Part shown: positions 41,936 through 50,291 of the stretch, in pieces
How positions within the stretch are numbered: the stretch's first letter is position 1
How the letters are laid out: each line of letters opens with the position of its first letter
Assembly: GCF_900142525.1 (NCBI RefSeq)
Contig: NZ_FRBD01000010.1
Location: forward strand, 1 to 64,000
DNA length: 64,000 nt
Reading direction: 5' to 3'
Source: Xylanibacter ruminicola
GTDB lineage: Bacteria; Bacteroidota; Bacteroidia; Bacteroidales; Bacteroidaceae
Position numbers and translations under genes: made by a program
The notes under the pieces: generated by a model
What the model was told of the DNA's origin: nothing
The model's input: only the letters and a program-made list of their open reading frames with translations
Databases searched by the model: none

Positions 41936-44149
41936 ATGGAAGCATTAAGATTTCAGGTTGTCGGCGAGGCTTTTAAGAAAAAGCCCCTCGATGTAAAAGC
42001 CCCAAGTGAGAGACCTTACGAGTATTTTGGTAAGAAGGTCTTCAATCGTGAGAAAATGTACAAGTACCTGCCAAAGGACGTTTACGAGAAGATGGTCGAT
42101 GTTATCGACAATGGATCACGTCTTGACAGAGCTGTAGCCGATGCAGTAGCCGCTGGCATGAAGCAGTGGGCTGTAGAGAATGGCGTTACTCACTATACTC
42201 ACTGGTTCCAGCCTCTGACAGAGGGAACAGCCGAGAAGCACGACTCATTTATTGAGCACGACGGCAAGGGTGGTATGGTAGAAGAGTTTACTGGCAAGCT
42301 GCTTGTTCAGCAGGAGCCTGATGCTTCTTCATTCCCTTCAGGTGGTATCCGTTCTACCTTCGAGGCTCGTGGTTACTCAGCCTGGGATCCAACATCTCCA
42401 GTTTTCATTATCGACGATACCCTTTGTATCCCCACTGTATTCATTAGTTATAGTGGTGAGGCACTCGACTATAAAGCTCCTTTGAAGCGCGCTCTGCATG
42501 CCGTAAACGTTGCTGCTACCGATGTTTGCCATTACTTTGATCCAGCAGTTAAGAAGGTACAGAGCAACCTTGGATGGGAGCAGGAGTACTTCCTGGTTGA
42601 CGAGGGTCTGTATGCTGCACGTCCTGACCTGCTGCTCACTGGTCGTACCCTGATGGGCCACGATTCTGCAAAGAACCAGCAGATGGACGACCACTACTTT
42701 GGAGCTATCCCTGAGCGTGTGGCTGCTTTTATGCGCGACCTTGAGATTCAGGCCCTGGAGCTGGGTGTTCCTTGTAAGACTCGCCACAATGAGGTGGCTC
42801 CTAACCAGTTTGAGCTGGCTCCTATCTTTGAGGAGACTAACCTGGCTGTCGACCACAACATGATGCTGATGAGTCTGATGAAGAAGGTGGCTCGTAAGCA
42901 CGGATTCCGCGTGCTGCTGCATGAGAAGCCATTCGCTGGCATCAACGGTTCTGGTAAGCACAACAACTGGTCACTCTCAACTGACAACGGCATCCTGCTG
43001 CACGCTCCTGGCAAGACTCCAGAGGCCAACCTGCGCTTCGCTACCTTCATCGTTGAGACACTGATGGGTGTTTACAAGCACAATGGATTGCTCAAGGCCT
43101 CTATCATGAGTGCTACCAACGCTCACCGTCTGGGCGCTAACGAGGCTCCCCCTGCCATCGTATCTTCATTCCTTGGCAAGCAGGTTAGCGAGTTGCTCGA
43201 CCACATCGAGACTGCCGATAAGGACTTCCTGGCTATGGCTGGCAAGCAGGGTCTGAAGATGGATATTCCTGAAATTCCTGAGCTCCTGATCGATAATACC
43301 GATCGTAACCGTACCTCTCCATTCGCCTTCACAGGTAACCGTTTCGAGTTCCGTGCTGTAGGTTCTGAGGCTAACTGCGCCAGCGCTATGATTGCCCTGA
43401 ACAGCGCCGTTGCTGAGGCTTTGGTTGACTTCAAGAAGCGTGTTGACGCTCGCATCCCTGAGTTTGAGAAGAAGCTGGCCGGCACTGAGCACAGCGCAAA
43501 GTTCCACGCTATCATCGACGTGCTGCGCGAGGACATCAAGACCTGTAAGCCCATCCGCTTCGATGGCAATGGCTACAGCGACGAGTGGGTTATCGAGGCC
43601 GAGAAGCGTGGTCTCGACGTAGAGAAGAGCTGTCCGAAGATCTTCGAGCGTTACCTCGACGATGCCAGCATCGCAATGTTCGAGAGCCTGGGCGTGATGA
43701 CCCAGAAGGAGCTCGAGGCTCGTAACGAGGTGAAGTGGGAGACCTACACCAAGAAGATTCAGATTGAGGCTCGCGTACTGGGCGACCTCTCAATGAACCA
43801 TATCATTCCAGTGGCTACCAGCTATCAGAGTCAGCTGCTGAAGAACGTTGAGAATATGGCTGCCGTATTCCCAGTCGACAAGGCCGAGAAGCTGAACGCT
43901 CGTAACATCAAGATTATCGAGGAGATTGCTGAGCGCACCTCTGCCATCGAGAAGGGTGTTGAGGAGCTGGTAAATGCTCGCAAGCTGGCTAACAAGATTG
44001 GCGGCGAGCACGACAAGGCCATCGCCTACCACGATACCGTAGAGCCAAAGCTCGACGAGATCCGTTATCAGATCGACAAGCTCGAACTGATTGTTGACGA
44101 TGCGCTGTGGCCACTGCCTAAGTACAGAGAGTTACTGTTCATCCGATAA
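41936..44149 (+). CDS. glnN: Glutamine synthetase type III
   Basis: Makes glutamine from glutamate, ammonia and ATP. The 737-residue length and the motifs mark the GSIII class first found in Bacteroides: RFQVVGEAF at the start, SSFPSGGIRSTFEARGYSAWDP, GWEQEYFLVD (metal-binding Glu), APNQFELAPIFEE, and NGSGKHNNWSL for the ammonium/ATP site. No adenylylation site of GSI type is expected. The ATG at 41936 is chosen over an in-frame TTG six bases earlier. It is preceded by the same element as gltB, so GS and GOGAT are likely controlled together. Ends with the terminator at 44195. Confidence 0.97.
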   Translation: MEALRFQVVGEAFKKKPLDVKAPSERPYEYFGKKVFNREKMYKYLPKDVYEKMVDVIDNGSRLDRAVADAVAAGMKQWAVENGVTHYTHWFQPLTEGTAEKHDSFIEHDGKGGMVEEFTGKLLVQQEPDASSFPSGGIRSTFEARGYSAWDPTSPVFIIDDTLCIPTVFISYSGEALDYKAPLKRALHAVNVAATDVCHYFDPAVKKVQSNLGWEQEYFLVDEGLYAARPDLLLTGRTLMGHDSAKNQQMDDHYFGAIPERVAAFMRDLEIQALELGVPCKTRHNEVAPNQFELAPIFEETNLAVDHNMMLMSLMKKVARKHGFRVLLHEKPFAGINGSGKHNNWSLSTDNGILLHAPGKTPEANLRFATFIVETLMGVYKHNGLLKASIMSATNAHRLGANEAPPAIVSSFLGKQVSELLDHIETADKDFLAMAGKQGLKMDIPEIPELLIDNTDRNRTSPFAFTGNRFEFRAVGSEANCASAMIALNSAVAEALVDFKKRVDARIPEFEKKLAGTEHSAKFHAIIDVLREDIKTCKPIRFDGNGYSDEWVIEAEKRGLDVEKSCPKIFERYLDDASIAMFESLGVMTQKELEARNEVKWETYTKKIQIEARVLGDLSMNHIIPVATSYQSQLLKNVENMAAVFPVDKAEKLNARNIKIIEEIAERTSAIEKGVEELVNARKLANKIGGEHDKAIAYHDTVEPKLDEIRYQIDKLELIVDDALWPLPKYRELLFIR

Positions 44150-44194
44150 CAGAGACATCAAACAATTCTTTTTTTGGTTGTTTGAAGTTTGCGT

Positions 44195-44234
44195 GGGGAC
44201 TTGACGCTGAGATAGCACCAAGTCCCTCTTTTTT
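44195..44234 (+). terminator. Terminator after glnN
   Basis: A 9-bp stem (44195-44203 with 44219-44227, one G-T pair) is followed by six T's at 44229-44234. A weaker TCAAACAA/TTGTTTGA hairpin with a T-rich loop lies just before it (44158-44185). The T-run touches the stop of the convergent permease gene. Confidence 0.75.
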
Positions 44235-45243
44235 ATCTCTTTCTGGCAATTACGTAGATGATGACGGGGGCGCCGATGAGGGGGGTGACAGCATTCAGGG
44301 GTATGACGCCGCTCTCGCCTGGCAGGTAGCAGATAAGGTTACACACCAGGGCTACTACAGATCCGCAAAGCAAAGTGGCGGGCAGCAGTTGGCGATGGTT
44401 ATCAGTTGTAAGTAAAAGTCGCGCAATATGAGGAACAGCCAAGCCGATAAAGGCCACAGGACCGCAGAAGGCGGTGGTGATGGCTGTGAGCAGACCAGTT
44501 ACTATCAACAGCCAGTTGCGAACTCGCATGATGTTCACACCTAAGTTCTCAGCATATCTGTCGCCCAGCATCAGGGCGTTAAGGGGTTTTATCAGTAGCA
44601 AAGCACCAAACAGTCCTGCTAAGGTGACGATGGCAAACACAGGCATATTGGCCATAGATACACCACCAAACGAGCCCATGCCCCATACCATATACGACTT
44701 AACGCCCTCGTCGGTAGCAAAGAAGTTGAGCAGCGATATGGCTGAATTAGAGATGTAGCCAATCATGATACCAATGATGAGTAGCATAACGCTGTTGCGC
44801 ACCAAGGTAGAGAAAAAGAAGATAATGGCCATTACCGCCATGGCTCCCACAAAGGCGGCCAACAGGATGGCGGCAAAACCTGTAATGCTGACGGAGCCAA
44901 CAGATAGTCCGCCACCAAGGAATAGCATCACCAGCGCCACACCAAGACCTGCACCACTATTCACACCAAACACACTTGGACCTGCCAGAGGGTTGCGGAA
45001 GGCCGTCTGCAACATCAGTCCGCTAACGGCCAAGGCAGCACCACACAGGGTGGCTGTGATGGCTTGAGGCAATCGCGACTCAAGAACAATGAACTGCCAC
45101 GATGCCTTGCTGGCCTCATTGCCCATAAGGATACTGACAACATCAGCGGCTGGAATCCTGACCGATCCCAACAGTAGATTGAGGGCGAAGAGAATGATGA
45201 CCACTAATCCCAATCCCAGGCAATAAGCTGTACCTTTGTTCAT
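44233..45243 (-). CDS. FecCD-family iron/cobalamin ABC transporter permease
   Basis: A 336-residue inner-membrane protein with about nine to ten transmembrane helices. The family signatures are present: RLPQAITATLCGAALAVSGL, NPLAGPSVFGVNSGAGLGV, and near the C-terminus VAFIGLAVPHIARLL (the ATPase contact) and ESGVIPLNAVTPLIGAPV. It would move a siderophore or vitamin B12. The ATG at 45243 fits the family start; a -7 box at 45252-45259 lies only 9 nt before it, so the leader is very short or absent. Neither a substrate-binding protein nor an ATPase gene is adjacent, so it is orphaned in this window. Confidence 0.9.
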   Translation of the reverse strand: MNKGTAYCLGLGLVVIILFALNLLLGSVRIPAADVVSILMGNEASKASWQFIVLESRLPQAITATLCGAALAVSGLMLQTAFRNPLAGPSVFGVNSGAGLGVALVMLFLGGGLSVGSVSITGFAAILLAAFVGAMAVMAIIFFFSTLVRNSVMLLIIGIMIGYISNSAISLLNFFATDEGVKSYMVWGMGSFGGVSMANMPVFAIVTLAGLFGALLLIKPLNALMLGDRYAENLGVNIMRVRNWLLIVTGLLTAITTAFCGPVAFIGLAVPHIARLLLTTDNHRQLLPATLLCGSVVALVCNLICYLPGESGVIPLNAVTPLIGAPVIIYVIARKR

Positions 45244-45251
45244 ACAGTGGG

Positions 45252-45259
45252 CAAAAATA
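45252..45259 (-). promoter_or_regulatory. -7 box (TATTTTTG) for the FecCD permease
   Basis: Minus-strand TATTTTTGCCC ends 8 nt before the ATG. If used, the mRNA is almost leaderless. Confidence 0.5.
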
Positions 45260-45341
45260 AGAAAAAAAATCCGTTTATCACACCATTCGTCACAAAAGAT
45301 AGCAGAATATCCCAAAAATTGGGGCATTTTGCAACTAAATG

Positions 45342-45349
45342 TAATTTTG
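45342..45349 (+). promoter_or_regulatory. -7 box (TAATTTTG) for the 45419 receptor gene
   Basis: TAATTTTGCGGCG with TTG at 45319-45321; the ATG follows 70 nt downstream. Confidence 0.6.
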
Positions 45350-45418
45350 CGGCGTCCAATACGACAAATGATGACAGAAAATGTCACATGATGTAAAAAT
45401 CAAAAATTGATTAGAAAT

Positions 45419-47887
45419 ATGAAAAAGCTAAATTTAAGAATGACAGCTCTGATAGCTGCAATGATGATGACCGTTATGAGTTTCGCCAACCGATGGAGCA
45501 GCGAGAACAGAGCGATGCTTGCATCGGCTATGTCGAGTCGCGACAGAGGTCGAGCTGTGCTCAAGACACAGGACTGGGGCGGACGCGTAATAGATGAGAA
45601 CGGTGAGCCTATGCCATTCGTTAACGTAGTACTGCTGTCGCTGCCCGACTCTGCATTCGTGCAGGGAGGCATGACCGACGAACAGGGCATGTTTAAGATT
45701 GTAACAGATGTAAACGAAGGATTGTTTAAGGTAACCAGCGTGGGATATCAGACCTTATATATAAAGGCAGGTCAGGACTTGACCATCCAGATGAAGGAAG
45801 ACACCCAGTTGCTGAAGGAGGTGGTAGTAAAAGGTCAGCTGCCTAAGACTCATGTGAAGGGCGACGCCATGCGTACCACCGTTGCTGGAACCATCCTGGA
45901 GAAGGCAGGAACCATCAGCGATGCACTGACTAAGATTCCATCGCTGGCTGAGAGTGATGGCGGCATCAAGGTGTTGGGCCGTGGCGAGGCTGAGATTTAC
46001 ATCAATGGTCGCAGACTGCAGGATGTAAGCGAGCTGGGTCGTATCAACTCCGATCAGATACTGCATGTAGATGTAGTTCAGAACCCTGGTGCACGCTATA
46101 AGGCTTCGACTAAGGCCGTGATTCGCATCACACTGAAGAAGGCTCAGGGCGAGGGTATCAGCTTCCAGGAGAAAGCTCAGGGTATGTATCAGTATGGTGC
46201 TTCTGCTAACAATCTGTTCGATATCAACTATCGTACGGGTGGACTCGACCTCAAAGGCTCATTCTGGGCTGGTAGCTATGCCCACGCCAAGAGCCTGCAG
46301 GAGGACGATATGTACTACCTGGTGGGTAAGGACGAGGTTATCGGCTACTCAAAGCAGGAGACCCGCCATAAGTGGAAGGGCCTGTCGCCCCAGTTGCAGT
46401 TCAACTACATGATCGACGAGAACCACAGTCTGGGTGCATTCTATAAGTACGACTATCACCCCAGCGGTACGCTGACCAGTCAGTTTAATACCGACGAATA
46501 TCAGAACGGCCAGTTCATGGAGCGTTCAGAGAGCGAGGTATACCAGGACGAGAAGTTCAAGAAGCACATCTTCAACGCCTATTATAATGGTAAGGTGGGC
46601 AATCTGGGCATCGACCTGAATATCGACGGACTCTTTGACGATACAGAGGCTCCTGGATACACCCGTGAACTGGCTTGGGCCGATGGTGTGAAGACCGGTA
46701 CTCCTGATGTTCGTAACATCGAGAGCAACACCAAGAGTGCTAACAACTTCTGGGCCTCGAAGCTCATCTTCAGCTATCCGCTCTTTAAGGGTAACCTCTC
46801 AATAGGAGGCGAGTACTCGTACAACCATCGTACTGATGCCTACTCATTCGTGGCTTCTGAGGCTGTGCCTGTAACCACTACCGATACTGAGGTCAATGAG
46901 AAGTCGGCAGCTGCATTCGTGGAGTATGGACACCAGTTTGGAAAGGTATTTGTTCAGGCCGGTTTGCGCTACGAGCACCTGAAGAACGACTATTACAACT
47001 TTGGAAAGCGCGACGACGAGGTGTGCCGTAACTATGGCGACTGGTTCCCATCGCTGGTCATCTCTGCTCCAATAGGTAAGGTTCAGACGTCGCTCTCGTA
47101 TCGTTGCGACATCGATCGCCCTGCATACGGAAATCTTACCAGTTCTACGATTTACCTGAACCGTTATGCTTATCAGAGTGGTAATCCATATCTGAAGCCT
47201 ATGTACACCAACAGCGTTGTACTGAACGTGGGCTACAAGTGGATGGGAGTGAACGTTGATTACAGTAGGATTAAGGATGCCACAACCATGTGGTCAGAGC
47301 CATTCCCAGGTGCCGACGATCCGCTGGTCTGCCTGCTACATCCTATCAACACAAAAGACGATTATAATCAGCTGAGTTTCAACACGTACGCCAGTCCTAC
47401 AGTTCAATGGTCAATGTTCAATGGTCAATGGACTTGGCATCCCACATGGTATGTTTATCTGCAATTCCAGAACTACAAGTCGCAGTGTGCCGATGGCTCT
47501 GTTATCACGCTCGATCATCCTCTGATGCAGGTGGGTTGGAACAACACCATCTCGCTGCCCAAGAACTGGCGCATCAATGCAGATGCCAGCCTCCTTCCAA
47601 AAGGCGATTCAGGCAACTGCCGTCTTATGACGGCTCAGGGAAGTGTAAATCTGGGTGTTCAGCGCGACATCAATCTGCGCAGTCTGGGTTCGCTCACTCT
47701 CGACCTGCGTTGCAACGACATCTTCTCCACTAATAAGGCTAACGGCACCATGTATGGTCCACGCGAGTTGACTTTCCGTAATCCTACCCGTCGCACCTTC
47801 GTTATGAACCTGACATGGAAGTTCAACGAGGCTCGCTCTAAGTATCGTGGTAGCGGTGCTGGTGAGAAGCAGAAGGCACGTATGTAG
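45419..47887 (+). CDS. TonB-dependent-receptor-like outer-membrane beta-barrel protein
   Basis: An 822-residue outer-membrane protein. A signal peptide (to about 25) is followed by a carboxypeptidase-regulatory-like domain (GGRVIDENGEPMPFVNVVLL), a plug-like domain (LKEVVVKGQLP, LPSLAESDGG-like region, VVQNPGARY) and a long barrel of the 'outer membrane protein beta-barrel family 3' type. It lacks a visible TonB box and STN domain. It is a paralogue of 51459-54032. Two segments look repeat-derived: residues about 28-45 (from the 32-bp element at 45511) and about 662-671 (VQWSMFNGQW, from a TTCAATG repeat). The start at 45419 is chosen for the signal peptide. Divergent from the FecCD gene, which hints at a metal or cofactor substrate. 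Confidence 0.82.
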   Translation: MKKLNLRMTALIAAMMMTVMSFANRWSSENRAMLASAMSSRDRGRAVLKTQDWGGRVIDENGEPMPFVNVVLLSLPDSAFVQGGMTDEQGMFKIVTDVNEGLFKVTSVGYQTLYIKAGQDLTIQMKEDTQLLKEVVVKGQLPKTHVKGDAMRTTVAGTILEKAGTISDALTKIPSLAESDGGIKVLGRGEAEIYINGRRLQDVSELGRINSDQILHVDVVQNPGARYKASTKAVIRITLKKAQGEGISFQEKAQGMYQYGASANNLFDINYRTGGLDLKGSFWAGSYAHAKSLQEDDMYYLVGKDEVIGYSKQETRHKWKGLSPQLQFNYMIDENHSLGAFYKYDYHPSGTLTSQFNTDEYQNGQFMERSESEVYQDEKFKKHIFNAYYNGKVGNLGIDLNIDGLFDDTEAPGYTRELAWADGVKTGTPDVRNIESNTKSANNFWASKLIFSYPLFKGNLSIGGEYSYNHRTDAYSFVASEAVPVTTTDTEVNEKSAAAFVEYGHQFGKVFVQAGLRYEHLKNDYYNFGKRDDEVCRNYGDWFPSLVISAPIGKVQTSLSYRCDIDRPAYGNLTSSTIYLNRYAYQSGNPYLKPMYTNSVVLNVGYKWMGVNVDYSRIKDATTMWSEPFPGADDPLVCLLHPINTKDDYNQLSFNTYASPTVQWSMFNGQWTWHPTWYVYLQFQNYKSQCADGSVITLDHPLMQVGWNNTISLPKNWRINADASLLPKGDSGNCRLMTAQGSVNLGVQRDINLRSLGSLTLDLRCNDIFSTNKANGTMYGPRELTFRNPTRRTFVMNLTWKFNEARSKYRGSGAGEKQKARM
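45511..45542. repeat. 32-bp dispersed repeat, copy A, inside the receptor gene
   Basis: Identical at 29 of 32 positions to 59184-59215, which is intergenic. It includes the GATGC-TT-GCATC hairpin and CGAGTCGCG. Encodes part of the spacer just after the receptor's signal peptide. Confidence 0.75.
47402..47428. repeat. TTCAATG repeat inside the receptor gene
   Basis: GTTCAATGGTCAATGTTCAA and a further ATGGTCAATG encode QWSMFNGQW in a barrel loop. Same repeat as at 39472, 61853 and 62805. Confidence 0.7.
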
Positions 47888-47896
47888 TTTAATGCA

Positions 47897-47940
47897 TAAA
47901 AAGCCGCCGACAAGTTCCTTTTCGTGGAGCCTGTCGGCGG
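47897..47940 (-). terminator. Terminator of the HU-smalltalk operon
   Basis: A 9-bp stem CCGCCGACA/TGTCGGCGG (47904-47912 with 47932-47940). On the minus strand it is followed by GGCTTTTT, a proper T-run; on the plus strand it also lies just after the receptor stop. Confidence 0.75.
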
Positions 47941-47950
47941 ACATTTCATT

Positions 47951-48067
47951 TTAGAAATACAGTGGGCCATGCCCCATGCAGCTAGTGGTTCCCAGCGCAG
48001 TCAGTGCAGCTGTGAGTGCGGCTACTACCATCTTCACCGCAATCTCAATCAGGCGTGTCTTCTTCAT
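47951..48067 (-). CDS. Smalltalk-type small membrane/lipoprotein-like peptide
   Basis: A 38-residue peptide too short for usual gene finders. It starts MKKTRLIEIAVKMVVAAL, continues with an Ala/Thr/Leu-rich hydrophobic stretch, and has a Cys near the end in GTTSCMGHGP. This is the pattern of the 'smalltalk' proteins of Bacteroidales, which are found next to HU-like genes and amidases. Here it lies 17 nt downstream of an HU-like gene on the same strand, with the shared terminator after it. Function unknown; membrane insertion is likely, and the Cys might be lipidated. Confidence 0.75.
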   Translation of the reverse strand: MKKTRLIEIAVKMVVAALTAALTALGTTSCMGHGPLYF

Positions 48068-48084
48068 AGTCGATTTTTCTCATT

Positions 48085-48600
48085 TTAATCTCCCGGATTT
48101 GGAGTCAGACCTCCTGTTGGTCCGTCATACTCACCATTATTCTCAGGGTCTTCCACCTCACCAGAGGTAGAGGTTACACGCTTCACCTCCTTGCCATTGC
48201 GGTCGATGCAGGTAATCTGAACGGTGGTGCTTGCCAGCTCGTCCTTCAGGTCGATCGATGGAGTGAAGATGATTCTGCGGCTGGTAATCAGACCTGCCTT
48301 CACGTCCTCTACCTTCTCCACAGCCTTGCTTCGCAGTCCGAATCGCATCGAACCCAGTCCGGGCAGAGCCACGCTGTGGCCTTCAGTAGCCCAAGCCTTA
48401 ATTACCTCTCCAGCAGCATCCCAGCAGGCCTTCATCACGCCCTGGCTCACGCCGCTGCGCATAGCAGCCTCCTTAATTACCTTTGTCTGAGTTAGACTGG
48501 TGTACAGATCAGCCTTCATCACATAGCGATAAACGCCAGGATCATTCTCATTCTTCGAAAACTTCAGCAGTCTCTCTACTGCCTTTACCTTAAGTGCCAT
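48085..48600 (-). CDS. HU-family DNA-binding protein (HU-HIG type)
   Basis: A 171-residue DNA-binding protein of the HU/IHF superfamily, Bacteroidetes HU-HIG subtype. The N-terminal helical dimer region (LYTSLTQTKVIKEAAMRSGVS) and the beta-arm region (EGHSVALPGLGSMRFGLRS) are recognisable, followed by RRIIFTPSIDLKDEL. The C-terminal tail (about 130-171) is acidic and Gly/Pro-rich (DPENNGEYDGPTGG), a feature of this subtype. Such genes are linked to mobile or domesticated replication modules. Promoter TACCTTTG read leftwards at 48774-48781, so the leader is about 165 nt. Confidence 0.88.
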   Translation of the reverse strand: MALKVKAVERLLKFSKNENDPGVYRYVMKADLYTSLTQTKVIKEAAMRSGVSQGVMKACWDAAGEVIKAWATEGHSVALPGLGSMRFGLRSKAVEKVEDVKAGLITSRRIIFTPSIDLKDELASTTVQITCIDRNGKEVKRVTSTSGEVEDPENNGEYDGPTGGLTPNPGD

Positions 48601-48773
48601 AAATTAATTAAAATTTTAAGGGTGTAAAAACTTTTCCTTCTCCTTAAAACCTCTTCCTTATTCCTCCGTTTTTGCGCTTTGCCTATGAAAATCTTGCTCC
48701 ATGGTTAACAAAAATTTTCCCGTTGGCTATGCCGCAAATTTTAGACGCTTTTGTCCGTTTTGCATCTATGATG

Positions 48774-48781
48774 CAAAGGTA
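48774..48781 (-). promoter_or_regulatory. -7 box (TACCTTTG) for the HU gene
   Basis: Minus-strand TACCTTTGCATC, full consensus, 174 nt before the HU ATG at 48600. Confidence 0.65.
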
Positions 48782-48862
48782 CAAAATTTTCCTGAATTAT
48801 GCAAGAAAAAGAACAATTATTTTTCAAAAAACTTGCAACCTGATAACTGAATTGAAACTATC

Positions 48863-48898
48863 AAGTTACCCACTTACCCAGTTACCCACCTATGACAG
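48863..48898. repeat. TTACCCAS octamer array, copy 1
   Basis: Three octamers TTACCCAC-TTACCCAG-TTACCCAC are followed by CTATGACAGG. Copies: 49113-49145 (inverted) and 58690-58721, all with TATGAC at the end. Confidence 0.75.
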
Positions 48899-49029
48899 GA
48901 GTATTTCCTGAAAAAGTTCTTGGACGAGCCAAGCGAGCAAGCTCGAGCGGACCATAAAGCCTTATTATTAATATATATTATAATATATATAATAATAAAA
49001 CTATCCTCTATTTAACTTGTACCTTTAGA

Positions 49030-49046
49030 GTCCCCTGATAGGGGAC
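49030..49046. repeat. Small hairpin in the HU-NYN gap
   Basis: GTCCCCT/AGGGGAC with a short loop. No clear T-run, so not a confident terminator. Confidence 0.45.
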
Positions 49047-49112
49047 GGCTATAATGCAGGGGTACAAACCCATTTCAAAAATATGAACTACATAACCTCT
49101 ACGACCTTCTTG

Positions 49113-49145
49113 TCATAAGTGGGTAAGTGGGTAACTGGGTAAGTT
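49113..49145. repeat. TTACCCAS octamer array, copy 2 (inverted)
   Basis: Read on the minus strand: TTACCCAG-TTACCCAC-TTACCCAC then TTATGAC. It ends right at the stop codon of the NYN gene, on its 3' side. Confidence 0.75.
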
Positions 49146-49149
49146 CGCA

Positions 49150-49836
49150 TTATTGTTTTTTCTTATTGTTGAATGGGCCTAGACTGGTTATCCCGTCAAC
49201 ATGTTCAAATAGTTGTGGCTCAACATTTGCCTGCATCGGATCGAGTATGAAGTCAATCCCCTCTCGACGAGCCAATTTTGCTGCAGGTACAAAATCGGAG
49301 TCACCAGAAAACAAAACTATGGTATCCACAAACCGCTTCAATGCCAAGGTCGCAATATCCACTCCAATTTTCATGTCGATGCCCTTTTGCTGCACATCAA
49401 GGAATATCTCTGAATCCTTCAGCTCTTCCAGTTTCTTTTTCCCGGATAGCAACTCCTTCACCCTCCCTGGGTAAATCTGCCAATTATGGTTGTCTTTCAA
49501 CGTTCCAATTCTCAGGGCTACCTTACGTTTGCGCTTAAGCGTTTCCAGAAGTTCCATACGAAACTTGTACTCATCAGTATTGCTGAAATCTACCAGTTTC
49601 TTACTGATGGGGTTATGTACTTTCTTATCTAATGGTAAACAATCATAATAGAAAATACGATAAAGGGTGTTGTTATTGCCAACGTGCTTCATTGCCATTG
49701 TATAAAGGTGATCAGCAACCTGTGCACCAGTCATCTTGCGGTCTTTGTTATAAAGGCTGTTGAATCGTTTTACAAAGAAGCCGCCATCTATCAACACGGC
49801 AATCTTTACGGGAGGTAAGTTGTTTTTCTGCTTCAT
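49150..49836 (-). CDS. NYN domain (PIN-like, LabA/DUF88) protein
   Basis: A 228-residue protein with one NYN domain, a PIN-like metal-dependent RNase fold. AVLIDGGFFVKRF near residue 14 gives the first acid; KGIDMKIGVDIATLA (about 160-175) gives the second Asp pair; LFSGDSDFVPAAKLARREG (about 185-200) gives the third. All catalytic acids are in place. LabA/limkain-type proteins cleave or bind RNA, but the targets in bacteria are mostly unknown. It stands alone with its own promoter at 49943-49950, between the two octamer arrays and a sigma operon. Confidence 0.85.
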   Translation of the reverse strand: MKQKNNLPPVKIAVLIDGGFFVKRFNSLYNKDRKMTGAQVADHLYTMAMKHVGNNNTLYRIFYYDCLPLDKKVHNPISKKLVDFSNTDEYKFRMELLETLKRKRKVALRIGTLKDNHNWQIYPGRVKELLSGKKKLEELKDSEIFLDVQQKGIDMKIGVDIATLALKRFVDTIVLFSGDSDFVPAAKLARREGIDFILDPMQANVEPQLFEHVDGITSLGPFNNKKKQ

Positions 49837-49942
49837 AATAGCTTATAAAAAAATGCTCAAGGGTTGGCACATCCATTATCAAGAACAAGCGGCATATTAG
49901 AGCAGCTTTCGAATGTGCTTCGCCATGAGCCTAATCATGGTG

Positions 49943-49950
49943 CAAAGATA
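49943..49950 (-). promoter_or_regulatory. -7 box (TATCTTTG) for the NYN gene
   Basis: Minus-strand TATCTTTGCACC, about 107 nt before the ATG at 49836. Confidence 0.65.
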
Positions 49951-50180
49951 GTGGTTATATTTTAATAAAGCAAAAAATTTGCCAAAAATCGTCCGATATT
50001 TAACATTTATATAGCCAGGATCGGCAAAATATGGCCGAAATATCAAGAACTGCGACCTTGTGATGCAGTTTTATTTTTTTAGAGATTTTGGGAAAGGTAA
50101 TGAGGAAGACGGTATTGTGGGTGGTCTTTTAATAATCCGTAAAAGTCGCGGCACAAGGTGTAACATTTGCGTGTAATTGT

Positions 50181-50220
50181 GTACTTTTGTTGATGAAGGG
50201 ATCGACAAAAGTACTTTTTT
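50181..50220 (+). terminator. Strong intrinsic-terminator hairpin without an obvious upstream gene
   Basis: A 14-bp stem with one G-T pair (50181-50194 with 50201-50214), 6-nt loop GAAGGG, and six T's at 50215-50220. The only gene to its left runs the other way, so it may end a small RNA or act in the sigma leader. Confidence 0.7.
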
Positions 50221-50267
50221 ATGCCCTTTTTTGAAAAAAGTTTGGTCTAGAGGTTATCTTTTACGCC

Positions 50268-50291
50268 CCCTTTCCTGTCTATAAGAATAGA
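50268..50291 (+). promoter_or_regulatory. Possible ECF-type promoter of the FecI-like gene
   Basis: CCCCCTTTCCTGTCTATAAG just before the ATG at 50292, with no TAnnTTTG; the GTCTATA resembles the GCGTATATA near the other sigma gene. Autoregulation inferred. Confidence 0.35.

Larger units (their letters stand above)
48601..49149. other. 549-bp gap between HU and NYN genes
   Basis: Contains no convincing gene. It holds the HU promoter (48774-48781), a TTACCCAS octamer array (48863-48898), an inverted GGTCCGCTCG-type repeat (48914-48954), a 37-bp A/T near-palindrome (48962-48998), a GTCCCCT/AGGGGAC hairpin (49030-49046) and a second octamer array in the opposite orientation (49113-49145). Confidence 0.6.
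49837..50291. other. 455-bp gap between NYN gene and sigma gene
   Basis: Contains the NYN promoter, the orphan terminator hairpin at 50181-50220 and a probable ECF-type promoter close to 50277. I see no protein gene. Confidence 0.55.

Noticed and set aside
48863-49145. Octamer arrays as CRISPR or telomere-like repeats
   Set aside because: Units of 8 bp in blocks of three, dispersed and in both orientations; no spacers and no chromosome end.
49150-49836. NYN protein as part of an anti-phage system
   Set aside because: PIN-like nucleases occur in defence, but there is no partner gene and it has its own promoter; not supported.
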